A DNA stretch of 8,591 bases, taken from positions 1 through 8,591 of the forward strand of contig RFGD01000377.1 of the NCBI GenBank assembly GCA_003696705.1. Reading direction: 5' to 3'. The notes under the pieces were generated by a model, which was not told the origin of the DNA, searched no databases, and saw only the letters and a program-made list of their open reading frames with translations. The stretch is from Alphaproteobacteria bacterium. Lineage in GTDB: Bacteria > Pseudomonadota > Alphaproteobacteria > Rhodobacterales > Rhodobacteraceae. Position numbers and translations under genes: made by a program. Positions within the stretch are counted from its first letter, which is position 1; each line of letters opens with the position of its first letter. This document shows positions 1 to 6,996 of the stretch, in pieces.

Positions 1-94
1 GTGTACGTGCCGGCCCCGCGCCGGGCAAGGGATTTTCGGCCGGTCGGCCCATCGTGTCGCGGGCTGATGCCCGAGAGGCAACAACATGTGGTTG
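1..94. other. Edge region downstream of the kdsB-like gene, no supported gene
   Basis: This stretch lies after the minus-strand kdsB-like stop codon and runs to the window edge. It holds small inverted repeats: ACAAC/GTTGT at 81-95 (5-base loop), CGGGC/GCCCG at 60-73 (4-base loop) and GGCCG/CGGCC at 38-49 (2-base loop). None is followed by a T tract on the minus strand, so I cannot call a rho-independent terminator. A minus-strand frame opens with ATG at 87-85 and stays open for 29 codons to the edge, but it has no ribosome binding site and no recognisable sequence. It could be the start of another gene or chance. Confidence 0.4.
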
Positions 95-895
95 TCAGCT
101 ACCGTCACCCGCGGCAAGAATGGCCTCGATCCGTTCGACATCCTCGGGGTTGTTCAGTTCCCAGAAGGCCCGGCCGCGGGCGTCGACCTCGACACATAGG
201 ATGCGATGACCGTTCTCGAGGAAGCGCAATTGCTCAAGCCCTTCGAGGGCCTCGAGCGGACCGGTCGGCCAGCCGGGATATTCGCGCAGGCCGTCGGGCC
301 GGTAGGCATAGATGCCGACGTGATGAAACACGGGCGTTGGCGCGTCGGGCGCCCAGTGCCCGGTGACATGGGGGATCACCTCTTTCGAGAAGTAGAGCGC
401 ATGCCGACGCCGGTCGAAGACCGCGGTCGTGCCGCCGACAAGACCGGCGCGTCGATCTTCCTGAAACCCGGCAAGCGTGCGCCCGTCGCATCGCAGGACA
501 GGCGTCGCCATTCCCGCGTCGGGATCCGCACGCAGTCCGGCAACAAGCCCGTCGACGAACCACGGCGGCGTCAGTGGCGCATCCCCCTGGAAGTTGACGA
601 CAAGCTCGAAGTCGCCGCCCAGGCGTGCCGCTGCCTCGGCCGTTCGCTCCGTGCCGTTCCGGCAATCGGAGGAAGTCATCACGACCTCGGCCCCGAAGTC
701 CTTGGCGACATCGCGGATGCGCGTGTCGTCCGTGGCCACGACGACGCGGTCGGCGACCGTCGCCTGAAGGGCCGCCCGCCACGAGCGTTCGATCAGTGTC
801 TGGCGCGTCCCGTCCGGACCCCTCAGCGAAACCAACGGCTTCCCGGGATAACGTGACGAGGCATAGCGGGCCGGGATGACGACCAGAACGCTCAT
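95..895 (-). CDS. kdsB: KdsB-family CMP-sugar synthetase (3-deoxy-manno-octulosonate cytidylyltransferase-like)
   Basis: This 266-residue cytoplasmic protein belongs to the KdsB nucleotidyltransferase family, which makes CMP-Kdo from CTP and Kdo for lipopolysaccharide or for the Kdo linker of exported capsules. Visible family motifs are the N-terminal nucleotide-binding segment IPARYASSRYPGKPL (7-21), NGTER (80-84), QGDAP (103-107), ALYFSKEVIP (166-175), HHVGIYAYR (191-199), EQLR (221-224) and NNPEDVERI (248-256). Length is slightly above the roughly 250 residues of E. coli KdsB. Two normally strict motifs differ: QGDEP is QGDAP, and the C-terminal DTPEDL-type motif, whose first Asp helps bind metal in KdsB, reads NNPEDV. 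Substrate preference may therefore differ from standard Kdo. The ATG overlaps the cysQ stop as ATGA, and an AAGGG ribosome binding site (902-906) sits 6 bases upstream inside cysQ, so translation is probably coupled. A KpsU-like capsule paralogue or a synthetase for another acidic sugar is the main alternative. Confidence 0.88.
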   Translation of the reverse strand: MSVLVVIPARYASSRYPGKPLVSLRGPDGTRQTLIERSWRAALQATVADRVVVATDDTRIRDVAKDFGAEVVMTSSDCRNGTERTAEAAARLGGDFELVVNFQGDAPLTPPWFVDGLVAGLRADPDAGMATPVLRCDGRTLAGFQEDRRAGLVGGTTAVFDRRRHALYFSKEVIPHVTGHWAPDAPTPVFHHVGIYAYRPDGLREYPGWPTGPLEALEGLEQLRFLENGHRILCVEVDARGRAFWELNNPEDVERIEAILAAGDGS

Positions 896-1692
896 TCCGC
901 GCCCTTCAGGATGACGCCCGGGGCATGGGCGATGAAAAACGGATTTTCATAAGCGGGCTTGCCGTATTTCAGGGGCGTGTGGTCATCGAAGCGGACGACC
1001 TGGCCGCCGGCACCACGCAGAACGGCATCGCCTGCGGCCGTGTCCCATTCCATCGTCCGACCAAGCCGCGGATAAAGGTCCGCCTCTCCGCTTGCGACCA
1101 GGCAGAACTTCAAGGACGAGCCGGCACTTCTGAGATCCTTCACGGCGTATCGGGAAATGTAGTCGTCGGTCGCGGCATCGCGATGCGACTTCGACGCGAC
1201 GACGAGAAGCGCGTCATTGTCCGGCTTGCGCACGTGGATCGGCCGGACGGTGCCCGGCCGGCCGGGGTCGAACGGGCCCGTCTCCTCGACCGAAACGCCG
1301 TCGGGCAGGGTATAGAACATGCGCTGGCGCGCCGGGGCGTAGACCACGCCGCGCGTCGGCACCCCGTTTTCGACAAGCGCGATATTGACGGTGAAGTCAC
1401 CCCGGCGCTGGACGAATTCCTTGGTTCCGTCGAGGGGGTCGACGATGATGAAGCGGTCGGCCGTGCGATCATGGGTCTCGGCCTGCTCCTCGGTGACGAC
1501 CAGAATGTCGGGAAAGGCCTCTCGCAGGCCCGCGAGGATGATCGCGTCGGCCGCCTCGTCCGCTTCGGTCACGGGGCTTTCGTCGGCCTTCGCGCGCACT
1601 TCGAAATCCGGCGCCGCATAGACCTGCATGATGCGCTCGCCCGCTTCGATTGCAAGCCGACGAAACTCCCTGACGATCTTCTCGTAGTCCAA
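892..1692 (-). CDS. cysQ: 3'(2'),5'-bisphosphate nucleotidase CysQ
   Basis: This is a 266-residue member of the inositol monophosphatase/FBPase/CysQ superfamily of lithium-sensitive, Mg-dependent phosphatases. CysQ converts 3'-phosphoadenosine 5'-phosphate (PAP) to AMP, removing the by-product of PAPS reduction or of sulfotransferases. Numbered from the TTG start, the metal-site motifs are complete: TEE (67-69), DPLDGT (85-90, Asp85 and Asp88) and EWDTAAGDAV (215-224, Asp217). CysQ-like segments SKSHRD (168-172 region) and SAGSSLKFC (189-197) are also present. I chose TTG at 1692-1690 because AAGGAG (1700-1705) lies 7 bases upstream and the resulting length and N-terminus (DYEKIVREFRRLA) fit the family. 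The frame stays open upstream to 1773, but that extension is Arg-rich, would start inside the predicted -35 box and looks non-coding. The gene overlaps the downstream kdsB-like gene by 4 bases. An inositol monophosphatase is the alternative, but length and motifs favour CysQ. Confidence 0.92.
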   Translation of the reverse strand: MDYEKIVREFRRLAIEAGERIMQVYAAPDFEVRAKADESPVTEADEAADAIILAGLREAFPDILVVTEEQAETHDRTADRFIIVDPLDGTKEFVQRRGDFTVNIALVENGVPTRGVVYAPARQRMFYTLPDGVSVEETGPFDPGRPGTVRPIHVRKPDNDALLVVASKSHRDAATDDYISRYAVKDLRSAGSSLKFCLVASGEADLYPRLGRTMEWDTAAGDAVLRGAGGQVVRFDDHTPLKYGKPAYENPFFIAHAPGVILKGAE

Positions 1693-1699
1693 CCCGCCT

Positions 1700-1705
1700 C
1701 TCCTT
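1700..1705 (-). promoter_or_regulatory. Ribosome binding site that fixes the cysQ TTG start
   Basis: On the minus strand AAGGAG, within GAAGGAGAGG, lies 7 bases before TTG at 1692-1690. It is the strongest Shine-Dalgarno match in the cysQ leader and supports the rare TTG start over the upstream open frame. Confidence 0.8.
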
Positions 1706-1723
1706 CGACGTGACGCCCGACGA

Positions 1724-1752
1724 TTGTCGCCGGTTCCGATGCCCCTTATGAT
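1724..1752 (+). promoter_or_regulatory. Sigma70-like promoter for the export permease gene
   Basis: The -35 box TTGTCG (1724-1729) and -10 box TATGAT (1747-1752) are separated by exactly 17 bases. They match TTGACA at 4 of 6 and TATAAT at 5 of 6 positions. Transcription would start near 1759, giving a leader of about 80 bases before the ATG at 1842. The -10 box overlaps that of the opposing cysQ promoter. This is a prediction from sequence only. Confidence 0.5.
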
Positions 1753-1773
1753 GGGCCGCCACAATTTGGGCAA
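1745..1773 (-). promoter_or_regulatory. Sigma70-like promoter for cysQ and the kdsB-like gene
   Basis: Read on the minus strand, TTGCCC (1773-1768) and CATAAG (1750-1745) are spaced by 17 bases. They match TTGACA and TATAAT at 4 of 6 positions each. A start near 1738 would leave a leader of about 45 bases before the TTG codon at 1692. The -10 box overlaps the plus-strand -10 box at 1747-1750, so the two promoters probably cannot be occupied at the same time. Confidence 0.45.
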
Positions 1774-1841
1774 GATCGGCGCCTATCATCGCGCCGGGCA
1801 GGTGGCGCCAGGACGCGGCACATGAAGGTGGCGGGCAGACC

Positions 1842-2663
1842 ATGTTTGTGAACCAACAACCGAGGACGGTGCTGGGCTCGACGGCTCGGACCCTTGGCCT
1901 CATCTATCACAACACGGTCCGCATCGTGCGCAAGAAGCATGGCAATGCCCTGATGGCGCTGGTCATGAACTTTTCCCAAACGCTCATCATGGTTGCGGTC
2001 TTCTATATCATGATGACGCTGACGGGGATGCGCACGGTTCCGATCCGGGGCGACTTTGTCGTCTTCCTGATGACCGGCATCTTTCTGTTCATGACGCACA
2101 TCAAGTCGATGGGCGCCGTGGCAAGCGCCGAAGGCCCGGCATCGCCGATGATGAAACACGCGCCGATGAACACGGTCATCGCCGTGGCATCGTCCGCGCT
2201 TTCAGCCCTTTACATCCAGCTTCTGACCATGATCGTCATCCTCTTCCTGGTCCATGTCGCCTGGCACCCGGTCGAGATCGACCGGCCCATCGGCGTCATC
2301 GGCATGGTGATGCTGGCATGGTTCACGGGCGCGACGATCGGCCTGGTCTTCTATGCGCTTCGGCCGTGGTTCCCCACGGCAGTGCCGATCATCAATACCC
2401 TGTATTCACGGGCAAACATGATCGCCTCGGGCAAGATGTTCGTCGCCAACGCCCTGCCGACGCACATCCTTGTCTACTTCGACTGGAACCCGCTTTTTCA
2501 TACGATCGACCAGGCCCGCGGCTTTGCCTTCGTGAACTACTGGCCGCGATACAGCTCTGTCAGCTACCCCGTGAAGGTCGGCCTCGCCTTGCTCATGATC
2601 GGTCTCATCGCCGAGTTCTACACGCGCAGGAACGCGTCTCTGAGCTGGAGCGCCGGTCGCTAG
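1842..2663 (+). CDS. ABC-2 type polysaccharide export permease (KpsM-like)
   Basis: This 273-residue inner-membrane protein resembles the ABC-2/KpsM permeases that export capsular polysaccharide or other surface glycans with a KpsT-type ATPase. The N-terminus is short, basic and cytoplasmic (about 1-35), including RIVRKKHGN. Hydrophobic segments lie at about 37-60, 71-87, 113-139, 150-172, 178-195 and 245-260, consistent with the usual six-helix fold. The segment DWNPLFHTIDQARG (214-227) matches the xxNPLxHxIexxR signature before the last helix of ABC-2 permeases. The ATG follows a GAAGGTG element (1824-1830) at 11 bases, a rather loose ribosome binding site. No ATPase gene is next to it in the window: the next plus-strand gene is dnaK. 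Divergent placement from a KdsB-like gene suggests export of a Kdo-linked or Kdo-containing glycan, which is inference. O-antigen (Wzm-type) or teichoic-acid-type permeases are the alternatives. Confidence 0.85.
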   Translation: MFVNQQPRTVLGSTARTLGLIYHNTVRIVRKKHGNALMALVMNFSQTLIMVAVFYIMMTLTGMRTVPIRGDFVVFLMTGIFLFMTHIKSMGAVASAEGPASPMMKHAPMNTVIAVASSALSALYIQLLTMIVILFLVHVAWHPVEIDRPIGVIGMVMLAWFTGATIGLVFYALRPWFPTAVPIINTLYSRANMIASGKMFVANALPTHILVYFDWNPLFHTIDQARGFAFVNYWPRYSSVSYPVKVGLALLMIGLIAEFYTRRNASLSWSAGR

Positions 2664-2721
2664 GCCGGGGCGCCGGGCGCGGGAAATCCTGATTCAACTC
2701 AAGGGCTTGTCGGGGAAAGCT

Positions 2722-2740
2722 GCGCCGGAACTTTCGGCGC
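2722..2740. repeat. Inverted repeat / hairpin after the permease gene
   Basis: GCGCCG (2722-2727) and CGGCGC (2735-2740) form a perfect 6-bp stem. It can extend inward by a G-T and an A-T pair, leaving a 3-base loop. It lies about 60 bases after the permease stop. It could be a transcript-end or stabilising hairpin, but no T tract follows on the plus strand. Confidence 0.45.
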
Positions 2741-2783
2741 CGCACAGTGCCCAGCCCAGGGAAAGAATATTGCACAAAGCTCG

Positions 2784-2874
2784 CGGGAATTCGTGGATTC
2801 TTCCCGACTCCTCTTCGATCTTCGCGATTCCATCGAAATCGCTAGATTTGCCGCAGCGCGTCGGAATTTTCCGA
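2784..2874. repeat. Cluster of four short perfect inverted repeats
   Basis: Four perfect 6-base inverted repeats fall within 91 bases: CGGGAA/TTCCCG (2784-2789 with 2801-2806), TTCGAT/ATCGAA (2814-2819 with 2832-2837), GCGATT/AATCGC (2824-2829 with 2837-2842) and TCGGAA/TTCCGA (2861-2866 with 2869-2874, 2-base loop). The second and third interleave, so only one can form at a time. The last is a near palindrome of the kind also used as a protein-binding site. Function unknown. Confidence 0.45.
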
Positions 2875-2964
2875 ACCGTCAAGGGGTTCTGGCACGAGAT
2901 TCGCGCACTGGGCGAGGACCCACCTCCGGGCCGTGATCACCAAGTCATTGATATCTGACGGCTT

Positions 2965-3573
2965 TCACGCCCTTTCGACGACGCGAAGGGTCAGGTTGAG
3001 CCGGCCGCCGCCCTCCAGAAGGCGGCTCGAGCCGAACCGGATCCGGTCGATCCCGTGGAAGGCAAGCCGCGACGCACCCCCCAGCACCACAACGTCGCCC
3101 GACCGCAGCCAGACGCTTCGCGACGGCGCCGGCCGCTCGACACCCCCGACGCGAAAAAGCGCGTCATCCCCGAGCGAGATCGACACCACGGGCCACGAGA
3201 AGTCGCCCTCGTCCCGATCCTGGTGGAGCCCCATTCGCGCCCCCTCGGCATAGAAGTTCACAAGGCAGGAATCCGGAAGCCGGTCTTCGCCGACGACGCG
3301 ACGCCAGACGGCCAGCACGCTGTCCGGGATCTCGGGCCAGGGACGGCCGTCGGGCCGCGTCGGCGCATAACGATAGCCGGCCCGGTCCGAAATCCATCCA
3401 ACGCGCCCGGCCGACGTCATGGCCACCGAAAGCCGGCGTCCGCGCCGCGTCTCGAAGCGCTGCGGCGGCGCCGCCTCCGTGACGGCGCGAATGTCGGCGA
3501 CGATCTCTTTCTGCGCCGCTTCGTCGAGAAGCGCCGGGTAAAGATCTGCGCCCTGAAATTTCACCGGTTTCAC
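2965..3573 (-). CDS. alkB: AlkB-family alpha-ketoglutarate-dependent DNA repair dioxygenase
   Basis: AlkB oxidatively removes methyl groups from 1-methyladenine and 3-methylcytosine in DNA or RNA, using Fe(II), oxygen and 2-oxoglutarate in the cytoplasm. Numbered from the GTG at 3573 (202 residues), the iron ligands are His117 and Asp119 (HQDRDE) and His173 (FHGID). The 2-oxoglutarate-binding arginines are Arg191 and Arg197 (GRLNLTLR), and VNFYAEGA (105-112) aligns with the INRYAPGA segment of E. coli AlkB. The regions SVAMTSAGRVGW and GYRYAP also match. E. coli AlkB has 216 residues. The frame is open upstream to another GTG at 3630, which gives 221 residues with GGAAG 5 bases upstream. I prefer 3573 because the extra 19 residues look unrelated to the family, though its ribosome binding site (GAGAG, 10 bases upstream) is also weak. 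The gene is head to head with dnaK. No methylation-response (Ada) site was recognised. Confidence 0.92.
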   Translation of the reverse strand: MKPVKFQGADLYPALLDEAAQKEIVADIRAVTEAAPPQRFETRRGRRLSVAMTSAGRVGWISDRAGYRYAPTRPDGRPWPEIPDSVLAVWRRVVGEDRLPDSCLVNFYAEGARMGLHQDRDEGDFSWPVVSISLGDDALFRVGGVERPAPSRSVWLRSGDVVVLGGASRLAFHGIDRIRFGSSRLLEGGGRLNLTLRVVERA

Positions 3574-3646
3574 GGGTCCGATACTCTCGTTGCCGGATGC
3601 TGATTTTCCACAGTGTTGCGCCGTTTCCACGGCCGCTTCCGAGGCG

Positions 3647-3678
3647 CTTGCGGCGCCATTGCGCTGTTCCTATATACG
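3647..3678 (+). promoter_or_regulatory. RpoH (sigma32)-type heat-shock promoter of dnaKJ
   Basis: CTTGCG (3647-3652) is followed after 16 bases by CCTATATACG (3669-3678). This matches the alphaproteobacterial heat-shock consensus as I know it (CTTG at -35, CYTATNTNNG at -10) at every defined position. Transcription would start near 3685, about 100 bases before the dnaK ATG. No CIRCE operator (TTAGCACTC with its inverted partner) is present, so control by HrcA is not supported. Confidence 0.75.
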
Positions 3679-3691
3679 GCGGGAACTGATC

Positions 3692-3753
3692 GCGGGGGAG
3701 GCCCCCGCCAGTAAAGGATGGGAAGGCGGTGCCGCCGGCGGGCCGCGCTTCCC
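3692..3753 (+). other. Structured dnaK 5' leader with two GC-rich hairpins
   Basis: The first hairpin is GCGGGGG (3692-3698), loop AGG, CCCCCGC (3702-3708), a 7-bp perfect stem within about 10 bases of the predicted transcript 5' end. The second is GGGAAG-GCGG (3720-3729) paired with CCGC-g-CTTCCC (3743-3753), a 10-bp stem with a single bulged G. Neither covers the dnaK ribosome binding site at 3765-3773. A role in protecting the 5' end from RNase E is more likely than a thermometer, since such GC-rich stems would not melt at heat-shock temperatures. This is inference. Confidence 0.5.
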
Positions 3754-3783
3754 GAACATCGCCAAAGAAGAGGATGTGAAGAC

Positions 3784-5706
<1,923 letters not shown>

Positions 5707-5730
5707 GGCCCTTGGCCTGAACCGAGTGAA

Positions 5731-5763
5731 GGGCCGGCCCGGATCATTGCTCCGGGCCGGCCC
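5731..5763 (+). terminator. Strong hairpin between dnaK and dnaJ (attenuator or processing/stability element)
   Basis: GGGCCGGCCCGGA (5731-5743) and TCCGGGCCGGCCC (5751-5763) form a perfect 13-bp stem with the 7-base loop TCATTGC. It is followed by GTTTCC, a poor T tract, so termination is probably partial at most. The dnaJ ribosome binding site AAGGG begins only 7 bases after the stem. A smaller hairpin, AGGCC-CTT-GGCCT (5706-5718), sits right at the dnaK stop. Likely effects are stabilising the dnaK mRNA 3' end and lowering dnaJ expression relative to dnaK. The hairpin is directly visible; its role is inferred. Confidence 0.65.
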
Positions 5764-5783
5764 GTTTCCAAGGGATGCGACCG

Positions 5784-6923
5784 ATGTCGAAACGTGACTA
5801 CTACGAGGTTCTGGGCGTCTCGCGCACCGCATCGGCCGACGAGATCAAGAAGGCTTACCGCCGCAAGGCGAAAGAGCTTCACCCCGACCGGAACAAGGAC
5901 AACCCCGACGCCGAGGCGCAGTTCAAGGAAGTCAACGAAGCCTACGACGTCCTGAAGGACGAGGAAAAGCGCGCTGCCTATGACCGGTTCGGTCATGCTG
6001 CCTTCGACGGCGGCATGGGGGCCGGGGGCGGGCCGCGCGGCTACCCGGGCGGCGACTTCGCCAGCGCCTTCTCGGATGTCTTCGAAGACCTATTCGGCGA
6101 CTTCATGGGCGGCCGCGGACCAGGGCGCCAGCGCGCGACCCGTGGCGCCGATCTGCGCTACAACCTCAGGATCTCGCTCGAGGATGCCTATCGCGGCGTC
6201 AGGAAGGAAATCGTGGTGCCGACGTCGGTTCCGTGCAGCGCCTGCAATGGCACCGGCGCGGAGGGCGGCTCCGAGCCCGTGACCTGCCCGACCTGCTCGG
6301 GGATGGGGAAGGTTCGCGCGCAACAGGGCTTCTTCACGGTCGAGCGGACCTGCCCCACCTGCGGTGGCCTTGGCCAGATCATCAAGAACCCCTGCCGCGC
6401 CTGCGGTGGCACGGGCCGGACGGAAGAACGGCGCAACATCGCCGTCAACATCCCGCCGGGGGTCGAGAGCGGCACGCGCGTGCGCCTGTCGGGCGAGGGA
6501 GAGGCCGGCCTGCGCGGCGGCCCGCCGGGCGACCTCTACATCTTTGTCGATGTGGCCCCGCACCCCATTTTCGAGCGCGACGGACAGAACCTCTACTGCC
6601 GGGTGCCCGTCTCGATGACGACGGCGGCGCTGGGCGGTCAGATCGAGGTGCCGACCATCGACGGCGGCCGGACGCTCGTCAAGATCCCCGCTGGCAGCCA
6701 GTCAGGCCGCCAGCTGCGCCTGCGCGGCAAGGGGATGCCGGCACTTCGGGGCGGCCACCATGGCGACATGTTCATCGAGCTTGCCGTGGAAACGCCCGTC
6801 AACCTTACTCAGCGGCAGAAGGAACTGCTCGAGGAGTTTGCGCGCGAAAGCGCGGACAACAACCCCGAAAGCGCCGGTTTCTTCAGCAAGGTCAAGCAGT
6901 TCTGGGACGGCATGAAGGGCTGA
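5784..6923 (+). CDS. dnaJ: Co-chaperone DnaJ (type A Hsp40)
   Basis: DnaJ delivers unfolded substrates to DnaK and stimulates its ATPase activity. The protein has 379 residues (E. coli 376) and every type A domain. The J domain starts SKRDYYEVLGV and has the HPD triad at 33-35. A Gly/Phe-rich linker spans about 75-115. The zinc domain has four CxxCxGxG repeats: CSACNGTG (151-158), CPTCSGMG (168-175), CPTCGGLG (190-197) and CRACGGTG (204-211). Two C-terminal beta-sandwich domains contain NIPPGVESG and the RLRGKGMP segment, followed by a dimerisation tail. All eight zinc cysteines are present. I chose ATG 5784 because AAGGG (5770-5774) lies 9 bases before it. The ATG at 5775 abuts that site and would add only MRP. 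It is separated from dnaK by 77 bases including the strong hairpin and is probably co-transcribed from the heat-shock promoter, since no separate promoter was recognised in the gap. Confidence 0.98.
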   Translation: MSKRDYYEVLGVSRTASADEIKKAYRRKAKELHPDRNKDNPDAEAQFKEVNEAYDVLKDEEKRAAYDRFGHAAFDGGMGAGGGPRGYPGGDFASAFSDVFEDLFGDFMGGRGPGRQRATRGADLRYNLRISLEDAYRGVRKEIVVPTSVPCSACNGTGAEGGSEPVTCPTCSGMGKVRAQQGFFTVERTCPTCGGLGQIIKNPCRACGGTGRTEERRNIAVNIPPGVESGTRVRLSGEGEAGLRGGPPGDLYIFVDVAPHPIFERDGQNLYCRVPVSMTTAALGGQIEVPTIDGGRTLVKIPAGSQSGRQLRLRGKGMPALRGGHHGDMFIELAVETPVNLTQRQKELLEEFARESADNNPESAGFFSKVKQFWDGMKG

Positions 6924-6957
6924 GGCCCAGCGCGCCGGACCGAAGGGATTTCCGGGA

Positions 6958-6996
6958 CGACGCGGTCCGATACCCTCGGGCCGCGTCGCTGTCTTT
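6958..6996 (+). terminator. Intrinsic terminator of the dnaKJ operon, possibly bidirectional
   Basis: CGACGCGGTCCGA (6958-6970) pairs with TCGGGCCGCGTCG (6976-6988) through 13 base pairs, including one G-T wobble, with the 5-base loop TACCC. The plus strand continues CTGTCTTT, a moderate T tract, so it should end transcription from dnaJ, whose stop is 34 bases upstream. It lies in the 72-base convergent gap and just past the maeB stop, so it may also act on maeB transcripts, although the minus-strand side has no T run. Confidence 0.75.

Larger units (their letters stand above)
2664..2964. other. 301-base convergent gap with clustered inverted repeats, no supported gene
   Basis: The gap lies between the permease stop and the alkB stop, so it is the shared 3' side of both genes. 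It includes patches less GC-rich than its neighbours (about 2761-2880). Short open frames exist (plus 2707-2958 from a TTG, minus 2694-2882), but neither has a well-placed ribosome binding site or family-like sequence. What stands out is a run of perfect short inverted repeats, listed separately. No hairpin here is followed by a clear T run on either strand, so I cannot name a terminator for either gene. It may hold a structured RNA or be degraded sequence. Confidence 0.5.

Noticed and set aside
206..856. Plus-strand open frames opposite the kdsB-like and cysQ genes (206-856, 925-1713)
   Set aside because: They are shadows of conserved minus-strand genes with intact catalytic motifs, and their translations show no domain.
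1693..1773. Upstream extension of cysQ to 1773
   Set aside because: The extra 27 residues are Arg-rich and unlike the family, would begin inside the predicted -35 box, and a strong AAGGAG site serves the TTG at 1692.
1746..2159. Minus-strand 137-codon frame across the permease start
   Set aside because: It is His/Arg-rich out-of-frame sequence opposite a membrane protein with clear hydrophobic segments and a conserved signature.
2707..2958. 83-codon plus-strand open frame in the convergent gap
   Set aside because: It starts with TTG, has no properly spaced ribosome binding site, lacks any family resemblance and runs over the inverted repeats.
3718..3783. In-frame upstream ATG giving DnaK a 22-residue Arg-rich N-terminal extension
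   Set aside because: The canonical DnaK N-terminus starts exactly at 3784, the ATG at 3718 directly abuts its only purine-rich element, and the extension lies within the hairpin-forming leader.
6958..6988. The dnaJ-maeB inverted repeat as a possible phage attachment or mobile element end
   Set aside because: Its position right after a stop codon, short loop and following CTGTCTTT fit a terminator, and no integrase, transposase or target duplication is present in the window.
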